NCBI GenBank assembly: GCA_964528155.1
Contig: CAZGRL010000003.1
Location: 1 to 64,000, forward strand
Origin: G001797105 sp964528155
GTDB lineage: Bacteria > Chloroflexota > Anaerolineae > Anaerolineales > E44-bin32
Direction: 5' to 3'
Length of the DNA stretch: 64,000 nucleotides
Within the stretch, counting starts at the first letter, position 1. Every line of letters starts with the position of its first letter. A program made the position numbers and the translations under genes. Positions 34,086-42,659 of this stretch are shown here, one piece after another. Below the pieces are notes generated by a model, which saw only the letters and a program-made list of their open reading frames with translations, had not been told where the DNA came from and searched no databases.

Positions 34086-35951
34086 TCACCCGAAGCCGCG
34101 GCCTCCCCCACCGCCCCCGCCGCCTGAGCTGAACCCCCCGCCACTGAAACCACCACTGCTTCCGCTGGACGAAGGTGCCGAGCGCATCACGCTTCCGGCG
34201 CTGTTCAACATCCTTGTAAGACCTTCGCTCATCTTTTGCAGCCCGCCGGCCATACTGTCCGACATCCCCTGCAATCCACCTACACCGGTCATTCCCCCAG
34301 TGGTCCCGCCGAGTGATCTCTGCAGTCCACCGCTTCCGGACGACCGCCCGCTACCGATGTAGGGTACATACCAGATCGGCTGCGGGGTAGTTGCCAGACC
34401 GGCGAACTTGTGAATCCATGAGGTGTTGATCCCAAATGCGATCGCATAGGGGAGGTAGCGCTCGAAGAACTCACCTGCCTGCGTCATATCGGTCAGCGTC
34501 TCGATCCGCTCCAGATACTTCTTGAAGGCCAACCAGCGAGCCGCCGCCTCGGCGCCCTTGCGTGTCTTGGCCGGCATGAACTGGCCGGCGACGGCCACGG
34601 CCAGCCCGCAGGCCCCCATACCAACGAATACGAACGTGAGCACCAGGGCGAAATCCGGAAATTGCGAGCCGACCACAGATCCCAGGATGACGGCCAGGAC
34701 CAGAATGGCGACGCCAAATGACCGCCACATCTGTCGAACCTTCTCCGGAGAGCGGGTGAAGAATCCCCGCGACACCATCTCTGCGTAGAGCTTTTCCTGG
34801 ATCGACGGCAGGTGTGTATAGAACTTGTTGCGAAGGTCGCTCAGATTGCGTTCGGATTTACTGCCTGGGAAGATGCCTCGCAGGATCTCAGCCTCGTAGG
34901 GTCTGAGCCGGGTATCGTCCGCCTCCCCTCTCCGGAATTTGAAGTCGTCAGACTTGAGAAAAACCAGGACCTCGCGCTTGACCTCCTCGATGGTCAGGTA
35001 CTCCCGCCGGGCCAAATCGACCAAGGTCGCCACGATGTCGCGCATCTCCGCTCGCTCATCAATCAGAGTGCCAAGGACGCCCGGGGGCAAAGGCTCCGGC
35101 GGCTCGGTCAGGTACTCCGGCAGGATTCCGACCTTGGGATCGCGACCACCGGAGAACCAGGCAACATAGGCCAGCAGGGGCCCTCCCAGGAAGAGCATCA
35201 CAGCCATGAGCCCCAGGCCAAGCGTCACCCATGGCCGGAGGTTGAGATCGAAGAAGCCGAAGCGATCAAAGGCCGGTTGCCAACTCGGCTCGCGATCAGG
35301 AACGATTCCGTGGGTGAACTCCACTCCGATCTCGAATGTGTCACGTGGAGATAGCACGTCGTCGGCGACGAAAGCGACGCCGTTGCTAGAAGGGTTCTGC
35401 TGCCAGTGAGCGGGGATGGCCCCCGAGTCGATATCCAGGAAGGAGGCTCCCTGAGGCAGGTTGACAGTCACGCTGGCGGCCTGGACCGGGAAATCACGCT
35501 GGCTGTCGATGGCGATCCACTGCAGCTTGTCACCGGAGTCGTACACTCTGACCGCACCGTGGGCGATGTATGTCAGATCAAACCGGCGCGTCGCATTAGT
35601 TGTCGCTGGGAAATACCACTGGATCTCTACTTCGTCAGAAGTCTGGGACACGGAGAACGTGAAAGGCTGCTTGGTGGCGCTCTGCAGGTACTGCCGACCT
35701 CCGGGTTCGCTCACGCCGATCGAGTCGATCCCCTCCGTCTTGTCGGTAGGGATCACGGCATATCCGTAGGTGAACGTACCGGAAGTGAACGTGATCTCCT
35801 GGCGTTCGACGACCTGAAGATCACCGTTCGCCAGGACGTTCAGAATGACATCATAGTGATCCCAGAATAGAGTCTTCGATTGGGCGAAGGCTGTCGTCGT
35901 TGAGCTGATGAAAAACGCCGCCAGGAGCAGCGTCCGCAGAAGACGACGCAT
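34086..35951 (-). CDS. DUF2207-type membrane protein with Gly/Ser-rich tail
   Basis: 621 residues. A signal peptide (about 1-23, ending TTAFA) is followed by an extracytoplasmic beta-rich domain of the DUF2207 type (VILNVLANGDLQVVERQEITF). A membrane segment lies near residues 228-252 and two more near 410-460. The C-terminus is Gly/Ser-rich (from about 560) and ends in a poly-Gly run, FG last. Such tails are common in this family, which is widespread and lacks a known function; an envelope role is likely. The gene stands apart from its neighbours by 163 and 355 bases. Confidence 0.85.
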   Translation of the reverse strand: MRRLLRTLLLAAFFISSTTTAFAQSKTLFWDHYDVILNVLANGDLQVVERQEITFTSGTFTYGYAVIPTDKTEGIDSIGVSEPGGRQYLQSATKQPFTFSVSQTSDEVEIQWYFPATTNATRRFDLTYIAHGAVRVYDSGDKLQWIAIDSQRDFPVQAASVTVNLPQGASFLDIDSGAIPAHWQQNPSSNGVAFVADDVLSPRDTFEIGVEFTHGIVPDREPSWQPAFDRFGFFDLNLRPWVTLGLGLMAVMLFLGGPLLAYVAWFSGGRDPKVGILPEYLTEPPEPLPPGVLGTLIDERAEMRDIVATLVDLARREYLTIEEVKREVLVFLKSDDFKFRRGEADDTRLRPYEAEILRGIFPGSKSERNLSDLRNKFYTHLPSIQEKLYAEMVSRGFFTRSPEKVRQMWRSFGVAILVLAVILGSVVGSQFPDFALVLTFVFVGMGACGLAVAVAGQFMPAKTRKGAEAAARWLAFKKYLERIETLTDMTQAGEFFERYLPYAIAFGINTSWIHKFAGLATTPQPIWYVPYIGSGRSSGSGGLQRSLGGTTGGMTGVGGLQGMSDSMAGGLQKMSEGLTRMLNSAGSVMRSAPSSSGSSGGFSGGGFSSGGGGGGGGRGFG

Positions 35952-36306
35952 AGGTCCTCACATCTGATGCACGGCCGGCATCGGTGTCGAAACTCTACGT
36001 GGATTGTGACCGCGGTGCAAACTCACACGCCCGGGTTGAACGCCCCAGAGACTCGGCAGCGGATCGCGTCCTGACTCCCAATCCCGTCTCCGCTCCCCTC
36101 GACGTCCATGGCGACCCCACGCCCCTCAGCCGAGAAAGGCGGCCCGGGGGAAGGGCTCCCGCTCCCGGCCTGTCCTTGTGGTCTTCAGGGGCGCCATCCA
36201 CGGCGACGGGCATCCAGCCCGCCTGAGATGACTGCCTCGGCTACGGCTGCACACGCTGTGTGCGTCTTCTCTGTCATGAACGGGTGAGCGTTGCAGTGGC
36301 ACCCCT
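35952..36306. other. Intergenic region with no clear gene
   Basis: 355 bases between the small unknown gene (stop at 36307) and the DUF2207 gene, both minus strand. Open frames on both strands lack any family resemblance. The only structure I see is a small palindrome GCACAC-GCT-GTGTGC at 36249-36263, which could be a weak terminator for the upstream operon or an operator. Confidence 0.5.
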
Positions 36307-36774
36307 TCATGCGCCCGTCCGCTCACGCAGTATGCGCCACAAGCGATCCTGATCCGCCCGATGAGGCACGGTCAGATCCGTGATCTCCCTCGCAGCCAGA
36401 AGCCGATCCCCCGTCGTGTAAAGGAAGGTGAATCGCCGCCAACGTGGCGACAGGATCGGGCGGGCCAGCTCCCGCATCGCTCCGAGTTGCAGCTTGTAGT
36501 AAGGTTCGTCGGCGCGCACGTGATCCGGTTCATCCCGCAACAACGCGCGTCGCGTTGTCAATTCATAGCCGCGCACGGGACAGACGTAGCGGATCGACCA
36601 ACGCTCTTCGCCGAATGCCGCCGTCAAATAGAAGGCCAGCCAGTCGACGTGCATGGTCTTGGGCGCAGAGACCAGCGGGATCCTGTACCAGCCCAGCACT
36701 CGAGCAATTTCCAGATCCCGCCTGGCTTTCATGACTGCAACCAGGATCAGATCTTCCGGATAGATCTCTTCCAT
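36307..36774 (-). CDS. Conserved-looking 155-aa protein of unknown function
   Basis: 155 residues, soluble, no signal peptide, rich in Arg, Trp and Tyr. Notable segments are MHVDWLAFYLTAAFGEERWSI, ADEPYYKLQLG and RWRRFTFLYTTGDRLL. I do not recognise a named family. Codon use looks like the neighbours, and the spacing after the PLP-enzyme gene (56 bases) fits the end of the same operon. A nucleic-acid or nucleotide role would suit its composition, but nothing specific supports it. Confidence 0.72.
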   Translation of the reverse strand: MEEIYPEDLILVAVMKARRDLEIARVLGWYRIPLVSAPKTMHVDWLAFYLTAAFGEERWSIRYVCPVRGYELTTRRALLRDEPDHVRADEPYYKLQLGAMRELARPILSPRWRRFTFLYTTGDRLLAAREITDLTVPHRADQDRLWRILRERTGA

Positions 36775-36830
36775 GACACTCCCCCTCTCTCTTTGGCATC
36801 CCCTGTGGATCGAAAACCGCGACGGCAGAT

Positions 36831-38300
36831 TCAGAGCTTGGCCAGCAGCCCCGTGCCCTCGTTAAATCGCTCAATCAATGCGTCAATCTGCTCGACCTGA
36901 CCGGCGATGCCGGTCCAGTAATCCGGCTGATACCACTGGTCCATGATCTCGTCATAGGATCTTCCCTGCTGCTCGATCCAGGTGTAGTACTTGAGATTGT
37001 GTATCCTGCGCCTGTCGGTGTATCTCAGCTCGAGCATCTTGTCGGTCGACAACCCCCGCAGGTAGCGCGCGAAATCTGCCGCGGCGTCGATCTCCTCATA
37101 TGTCCCGTGTTCCTCCGCCATCTCGCGCAGGCGGCTCTGATACAGCTCCATCGAGTCAGTCAGAACCGTGAGAACGACGTCGTTCTCACCCAGCTCGTAG
37201 TACTTGGCGAACTTGATCGCCATGCTCAGATTGGCAATCCCGGAGAAACCCAGCAGATCCAGATTGGCAACGAGCTCTTCCGGCACACCTTGCTTGACCA
37301 GGTAGGCGCGGCCCGCCGGCTCATTGAACAGCCTGGACAGGTTGACGATGACGTTGTCGTCGAGATCAATGATCAGATCGGTGTTTTTCACGTTGTGAAT
37401 CCAGGGTACGTGCTTGTCCCCAATGCCCTCGATACGATGCGAGCCGAAACCGTTCTCCAGCAATGTGGGACACTGCTCGGCCTCCCCGGCGGCGATCTTG
37501 CTCGCCGGATAGTATTGCTTCAAGTAGTCTCCGCAGGCGATCGTGCCAGCCGATCCGGTGGTCAGGACTACACCCCGGTAGGTGTCGTGCGGACCGAGCT
37601 CGCGCTGCAACACCTCCTGCATGGCCGCGCCCGTTACATCGTAGTGCCACAAGTAGTTGCCGAACTCTTCGAATTGATTGAAGATCATCAGGTTTTCGCC
37701 CGAGCGTCGGAGTTCCCAGCACTTGTCGAAGATCTCCTTGACGTTCGACTCAGTCCCGGGTGTGGCGATCACTTCCCCGGCGATGTTGGACAGCCACTCG
37801 AAACGCTCCCGGCTCATCCCTTCCGGCAGGATGGCGATCGACGTGCAGGCAAGAAGGGCCGAGTCGTACGCCCCACCCCGACAGTAGTTGCCCGTTGAAG
37901 GCCAGACGGCCTTCTGCTGAGTGGGATCGAACTGCCCGGTAACCAGGCGCGGAACGAGGCATCCGAAGGCCGCACCGACTTTGTGGGAGCCGGTCGGGAG
38001 CCATTTCCCCACCAGCGCCAGGATGCGGGCTGGAACCCCTGTCAGGCTGCTCGGTAGCTCGATGTGATTCACGCCGCCGAAGCCGCCCCCCGAAGCGACC
38101 GGCTCGTTCTTCCACGTAATGCGGAACAGGTTCAATGGATCGACATCCCACAGCCCGATCCCGGCAAGTTTCTCCCTGACTTTGTCGGGGACGAGCCGTG
38201 GATTCTTCATTTGGGCGAAGGTTGGGATGATGATGCCTCGTTCGCGCGCCCGCTTGAGGCCGCGCTCCAGACTGTCGGCGTCCAGGTTTAGATCGATCAT
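36831..38300 (-). CDS. Fold-type II PLP-dependent lyase/synthase, substrate unresolved
   Basis: 489 residues of the cysteine synthase/threonine synthase superfamily. The PLP lysine is in LPTGSHKVGAAFG (Lys107). The glycine-rich phosphate-binding region is TTGSAGTIACGDYL, and STGNYCRGGAYDSALL matches the substrate loop. It is about 100 residues longer than typical cysteine synthases, with extra N- and C-terminal segments. In urate-catabolic gene sets of other bacteria a fold-type II enzyme, YgeX (2,3-diaminopropionate ammonia-lyase), acts beside a transcarbamylase and carbamate kinase. This protein could fill that place here; that is inference. It is 9 bases after the glycosyltransferase. Confidence 0.82.
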   Translation of the reverse strand: MIDLNLDADSLERGLKRARERGIIIPTFAQMKNPRLVPDKVREKLAGIGLWDVDPLNLFRITWKNEPVASGGGFGGVNHIELPSSLTGVPARILALVGKWLPTGSHKVGAAFGCLVPRLVTGQFDPTQQKAVWPSTGNYCRGGAYDSALLACTSIAILPEGMSRERFEWLSNIAGEVIATPGTESNVKEIFDKCWELRRSGENLMIFNQFEEFGNYLWHYDVTGAAMQEVLQRELGPHDTYRGVVLTTGSAGTIACGDYLKQYYPASKIAAGEAEQCPTLLENGFGSHRIEGIGDKHVPWIHNVKNTDLIIDLDDNVIVNLSRLFNEPAGRAYLVKQGVPEELVANLDLLGFSGIANLSMAIKFAKYYELGENDVVLTVLTDSMELYQSRLREMAEEHGTYEEIDAAADFARYLRGLSTDKMLELRYTDRRRIHNLKYYTWIEQQGRSYDEIMDQWYQPDYWTGIAGQVEQIDALIERFNEGTGLLAKL

Positions 38301-38309
38301 CGAATTGAA

Positions 38310-39287
38310 TCACTCCTGTTTGTGATCTGTGTCAGAGTCCAGGTCGTGCGGAAGCTTGCGCACGACATATAGGGGGCGGCCTTTCGCCTCGTCATACAGT
38401 CTACCGATGTACTCGCCCAGAATCCCGAGCGATATGAGCTGGACACCCCCGAGGAAGAGCACGGCGATCAGCGTCGTGGCCTGGCCGAAGAACGCCTGGC
38501 TTCCACTCAGGCGGAGGGCGATCACGACGGGGATCGCCAGCGCGCTGACACCGGCGAAGAGGAAGCCCAGGTAGGTCGCGATCTGCAGCGGAAAGTACGA
38601 GAAGCTCGTGATCGCATTCAAGGCAAGCCGCAGCATCTTGGTGAACGGATACTTCGTCTTCCCGGCGAAACGCGGCTCCCGATCGTAGGGAACCCCGATC
38701 TGACGAAATCCGATCCAGGCCGCCATGCCGCGCGGGAATCGGTGTCTTTCCCTCATCTGACATAGCGCGTCAGCCGCCTCCCGATCCAAAAGCCGGAAAT
38801 CCCCCGTGTCCACCGGGATATTGACGTCGGTGATCCGGTTGATCAGTCGGTAGAAGAGCGCCGCCGTGAATCGCTTGAACCATGTCTCGCCTTCGCGCGA
38901 GCTGCGCATGGCGTAGACGACCTGGTAGCCCTCGCGCCACCGCTTGACAAGCTCGGGGATGAGCTCGGGCGGGTCCTGCAAATCCGAGTCCATGATGACC
39001 ACGGCCTGGCCGAGGCTGTAATCGAGTCCGGCCGTCACGGCGACCTGATGACCGAAGTTGCGGGCGAACACAACCGGGCGAACATGATGATCGCTCCGCG
39101 CGACCTCCAGGATGGCCTCCGTCGAGCCGTCCGTGGATCCGTCATCGACCAGGATCAGCTCCCATGCTTCGCCCTCGGCCTGCATGACCTGTGTCACGCG
39201 CCGCACGAACTCTGGAAGCGATTCGACCTCATCGAACACCGGCGCCACGACCGTGAAGGTCGGCGTCTTGGCTGCTTTACGATTCAT
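38310..39287 (-). CDS. GT2-family glycosyltransferase, GtrB/dolichyl-phosphate-mannose-synthase type
   Basis: 325 residues. The GT-A domain begins TVVAPVFDEVESLPEF, with LILVDDGSTDGS and IMDSDLQDPPEL holding the metal-binding DxD-type aspartates. Two membrane segments lie near residues 232-258 and 268-292, as in GtrB. The family transfers sugars from nucleotide donors to polyprenyl phosphate at the inner membrane. Its start overlaps the threonine synthase stop by 11 bases, so the two are translationally coupled although their functions are unrelated. Confidence 0.9.
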   Translation of the reverse strand: MNRKAAKTPTFTVVAPVFDEVESLPEFVRRVTQVMQAEGEAWELILVDDGSTDGSTEAILEVARSDHHVRPVVFARNFGHQVAVTAGLDYSLGQAVVIMDSDLQDPPELIPELVKRWREGYQVVYAMRSSREGETWFKRFTAALFYRLINRITDVNIPVDTGDFRLLDREAADALCQMRERHRFPRGMAAWIGFRQIGVPYDREPRFAGKTKYPFTKMLRLALNAITSFSYFPLQIATYLGFLFAGVSALAIPVVIALRLSGSQAFFGQATTLIAVLFLGGVQLISLGILGEYIGRLYDEAKGRPLYVVRKLPHDLDSDTDHKQE

Positions 39288-40572
39288 GTCGAATCGTCTC
39301 CGTACGTGTCAGCTCGCGATGCAAAGCCTCAAGCGACGGCTCGATCACCACCGCCTGTCCCGCGGCCCGCATACCCGCCTGCACGTCCTTGAGCCCGTTC
39401 CCCGTGATCAAACACACGACCTGCTCGGTCTCTGTGACGAGCCCCCTGGCGACAGCCTTGGCCAGCCCGGCGTAGGCGGCAGCCCCGGCCGGCTCGGCGA
39501 AGACGGCCGCATCTCGGCCCAGGCTGGCGATCGCCGCCAGGATCTCAGAATCGGTCACGGTCAGAACCTCACCGGCCGTTTCCCGAACGGCGCGCAACGC
39601 ACGCAGACCGTCGCGAGGCTGATCAACCGAGATGCTATCAGCGATCGTGTCAGCCCGGACGGGCCGAATCGCGTTCTCCCCGGATTTGAACGCGTTGTAG
39701 ATCGCCGCCGAGCCTTCAGATTGCACTCCTATAAGACGCGGTGACCGTTCGATCCATCCTAGCGCCATCAGATCCTTGAAGCCCTTGTGCAGCCCGGTGA
39801 TGATGTTTCCGTCGCCGACCGAGACGAAGACTGAATCGGGCGAACGCCATCGTCGCCCATCCCCATCCGGCGGACCCAGCCTGGATGTGAGTTGCTCGCA
39901 GATTTCGAATGCCGCCGTCTTCTTGCCCTCGGCCGTGAACGGATTGTAGCCCGTATTGCGGCAGTACCACCCGAACTCGGCTGAGGCTTCCAGGGTGAGG
40001 TCGAACGCCTGGTCATATGTCCCATCGACCAGGATGACACGCGCCCCGAAGATCAGGAGCTGGGCTACCTTGGCCGGTGGCGCACTCTTCGGCGCCAGGA
40101 TCACCGCCGGTTGGCCAGCCGCGGCGGCCATGCCGGCCAGGGCCGCGCCGGCGTTGCCGGTAGAAGCGGTGGCGACGGTCTCAGCGCCGATCTCCCTGGC
40201 ACGAGCGACGACGACCGCGCTCGCCCGGTCCTTGAACGATGCCGTGGGATTGCGTCCGTCGTCTTTCACCCACAGATGCGCCAGGCCCATGGTTTGTGAG
40301 AGTCGTTCGGGCGAGAAGAGCGGCGTCCATCCGACGGCTCGCAGCGGTGTGTCGATTAAGCCGGGATCTCGAACCGGCAACAAGGGGACATAGCGCCAGA
40401 TGGACTCCTCGCGCGACTGTGAGATTCTCTCAGGGCCAGTCTCCCTGGCGATCGCCGAATAGTCGAGGACGACGTCCAGGTTGGCGCCATCGTCCGGGCA
40501 GATATAGGTAACCTCATCCGGCGCGTACTTCCTGCCGCAACCGGAGCAGACATATCCTGAAAACGTCCCCAT
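39277..40572 (-). CDS. thrC: Threonine synthase with N-terminal zinc ribbon
   Basis: 431 residues. An N-terminal zinc ribbon (CSGCGRKYAPDEVTYICPDD) precedes the fold-type II PLP core: WVKDDGRNPTASFKDRAS with the PLP lysine, and ATASTGNAGAALAGMAAAAG. The enzyme turns O-phosphohomoserine into threonine. Context with nucleobase import and transcarbamylases is unusual for a biosynthetic gene, and many proteins with this name act on other amino acids, so a catabolic ammonia-lyase role cannot be ruled out. It is 9 bases after the permease gene. Confidence 0.85.
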   Translation of the reverse strand: MGTFSGYVCSGCGRKYAPDEVTYICPDDGANLDVVLDYSAIARETGPERISQSREESIWRYVPLLPVRDPGLIDTPLRAVGWTPLFSPERLSQTMGLAHLWVKDDGRNPTASFKDRASAVVVARAREIGAETVATASTGNAGAALAGMAAAAGQPAVILAPKSAPPAKVAQLLIFGARVILVDGTYDQAFDLTLEASAEFGWYCRNTGYNPFTAEGKKTAAFEICEQLTSRLGPPDGDGRRWRSPDSVFVSVGDGNIITGLHKGFKDLMALGWIERSPRLIGVQSEGSAAIYNAFKSGENAIRPVRADTIADSISVDQPRDGLRALRAVRETAGEVLTVTDSEILAAIASLGRDAAVFAEPAGAAAYAGLAKAVARGLVTETEQVVCLITGNGLKDVQAGMRAAGQAVVIEPSLEALHRELTRTETIRHES

Positions 40573-40581
40573 GCCGGGATA

Positions 40582-41580
40582 CTAGTCCTTTTCGAATGGC
40601 ATGCCGAGCGCCGCAGGCGGGACGACGCGCATCGACCGCAGGACTCTGGCCACGATCATTCGGGCGGCAGGCGGTAGTCCGGCCAGTGTACGATCGACCC
40701 ACTCGGCGTTGCCGATGTTGACAAGCAGCAATGTCAAGATCATCAATGGGAAGGGGGCAACCTGAAGCACTTGCGATGGCACGTTGGGAAGCGATGGCTG
40801 CAACACAAGCCCAAGCCACTGGAGCAGTCCGAACAGATAGGCCCCGATGGCGCCCCGGATGGGGTCCCAGCCACCGAAGATCACAAGTGCCAGGGCGATC
40901 CATCCGAACCCGTCCAGCCCGCTGATCGTCCCCTTCCAACCAGCCTTGACGCTGAGAGAAAACGTGGGGCCGGCCAGGCCCACCAACGAGCCCCCGATCA
41001 CGGTATATGCGTAGCGCATCAAGGGCACGTTGGCGCCCCGGACAAAAGCGGCTGCCGGGCGTTCGCCGATTCCGCGCAGCATCAATCCGGGCCGCGTCCT
41101 GAAAACCCAGAACCAGGCGACGAAGATCAGGACATAGCTGATATACACAAGCAGATTCTGCCGGAACAAGAGCGGCCCAAGAACAGGGATTTGACTCAGG
41201 AGCGGGATGGAAAGGGCCGGAACGCGGGGACCGGAGAGCCCCACAAACGGGTTCCCCAAGAAGTAGGCCATGTTCAGGGTCATCAACGCCAGCACATAGC
41301 CAACTGCCACCTGTGACTGCTTGAGCGTCAGGCTGGTGAAAGCCAGGACCAGGGCGACAAGGGCGCCCGTCAGCATGCCGGCCAGGAATCCGAGCAGGAC
41401 GCTGTTAGTGGATGCGGCCACTGCGAAGGCCGTCATGGCTGACAGCACGATGCTCCCATTCACGGACAGGTTGATCACCCCCGCCCGCTCGGTCAGGGTT
41501 TCGCCTATGGTGGCGAAGATTATGGGAGCCGCCGCAGCCAACACACCCGACAGGCCGGTTATGATCGCCGCTGTGTCCAT
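40582..41580 (-). CDS. BMP-type nucleoside/nucleobase ABC transporter permease (NupQ-like)
   Basis: 332 residues with about eight to ten membrane segments. It belongs to the branched-chain/sugar-like permease family that pairs with BMP lipoproteins: IIFATIGETLTERAGVINLSVNG near the N-terminus and RGIGERPAAAFVRGANV in the coupling loop. Together with the second permease, ATPase and lipoprotein it forms a complete importer. Nucleosides or purine bases are the expected cargo from the neighbouring deaminases. It is 4 bases after the other permease gene. Confidence 0.92.
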   Translation of the reverse strand: MDTAAIITGLSGVLAAAAPIIFATIGETLTERAGVINLSVNGSIVLSAMTAFAVAASTNSVLLGFLAGMLTGALVALVLAFTSLTLKQSQVAVGYVLALMTLNMAYFLGNPFVGLSGPRVPALSIPLLSQIPVLGPLLFRQNLLVYISYVLIFVAWFWVFRTRPGLMLRGIGERPAAAFVRGANVPLMRYAYTVIGGSLVGLAGPTFSLSVKAGWKGTISGLDGFGWIALALVIFGGWDPIRGAIGAYLFGLLQWLGLVLQPSLPNVPSQVLQVAPFPLMILTLLLVNIGNAEWVDRTLAGLPPAARMIVARVLRSMRVVPPAALGMPFEKD

Positions 41581-41584
41581 ATCC

Positions 41585-42637
41585 CTAACCTAGCTCCCGA
41601 CGAACCAACCTGCGCCGGGCTCCTTCCATCATCAGGAAGGCAAGGACCAGGGCACCCTGCAGAACCCCCGAGAGCGCTGAATCGAGTTTGAGTACGATCG
41701 GCAACTGGATGCTCCCAATGTTTAGCGCCGCAAAGAACAGGGATACCGGCGCTGCCCATACGGCTTGGTAGTTGATCAACATGGCGACCAGCAGACCCAG
41801 CCAGCCATAGTTGCTTGAGATGCTGGGGATCAGACGGTGGTAGACGGCCGTCACTTGGATGGCGCCTGCCACACCGGCAAATACGCCACAAATCAGAAAT
41901 GCGTTCATCATATAGCGCGCTGTCCGAATTCCCGACAGATTGGCCGCGCGCTTGTTTCGGCCGACGGCTTTCAGTCGGAGGCCGAAATAGGTCCCCTGCA
42001 ACATGAGGAACACGACTACAGTCCCCAGGATTCCGATGAGTAGGGCCCACACGCTCAGACGGAGATGAGGCAACGTCGGCATCCACATCTCCTGGGGAAA
42101 AGGCACAGTGCCGCTCATCGAGCCGATCCCTGGTCGCTTCCAGGGGCCGAAGATAAGCCACAGTGTAATGGCGGTCGCCACGAAATCGAGGCCCAGGCCG
42201 CCGAAGATCTCGTTAACCCCGCCAAAAGTCTTCAAGGCACCCGCCAGGCCCGCCCACAACGCGCCGCCGATAGCGCCAGCCATGATGGCGAGCAGGATCA
42301 TGACCGCTGGGGGAAGGCCGCTACCCTGCACCATGCGGAGCACACCGGTGGCGAAAATGGCTCCAAGCGTGATCTGCCCCTCCATGCCGATATTCCACAG
42401 ACCGGCGGCGAATGTCACCAGCAGCCCAGCCGTCGATAGCAGCAGAGGCACCCAGGCAACCATGACATTCGAGATGTTGTCAACCGATCCAAAGGCACCG
42501 CGTGCTAGTTGATCGAACGCCTGAAAGGGCGGCGCGCCAGCCAGGACCAACACAGCCACAGTGAAGAGGAATGCCAGTAGGACGGCCCCCAGCCGGAATC
42601 CAACGTCGATCCAGCGCGAGCTCTCTCTGACCATCAT
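41585..42637 (-). CDS. BMP-type nucleoside/nucleobase ABC transporter permease (NupP-like)
   Basis: 350 residues, about nine membrane segments. Family motifs are GLWNIGMEGQITLGAIFATGV and the coupling-loop VGRNKRAANLSGIRTARY. Two ATGs stand side by side at the start; the second has GGGGAG at better spacing. It is the longer of the two permeases and directly follows the ATPase (22 bases). The pair forms the membrane channel. Confidence 0.92.
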   Translation of the reverse strand: MMVRESSRWIDVGFRLGAVLLAFLFTVAVLVLAGAPPFQAFDQLARGAFGSVDNISNVMVAWVPLLLSTAGLLVTFAAGLWNIGMEGQITLGAIFATGVLRMVQGSGLPPAVMILLAIMAGAIGGALWAGLAGALKTFGGVNEIFGGLGLDFVATAITLWLIFGPWKRPGIGSMSGTVPFPQEMWMPTLPHLRLSVWALLIGILGTVVVFLMLQGTYFGLRLKAVGRNKRAANLSGIRTARYMMNAFLICGVFAGVAGAIQVTAVYHRLIPSISSNYGWLGLLVAMLINYQAVWAAPVSLFFAALNIGSIQLPIVLKLDSALSGVLQGALVLAFLMMEGARRRLVRRELG

Positions 42638-42659
42638 TTCTCCCCGCTCATATGCTGGG

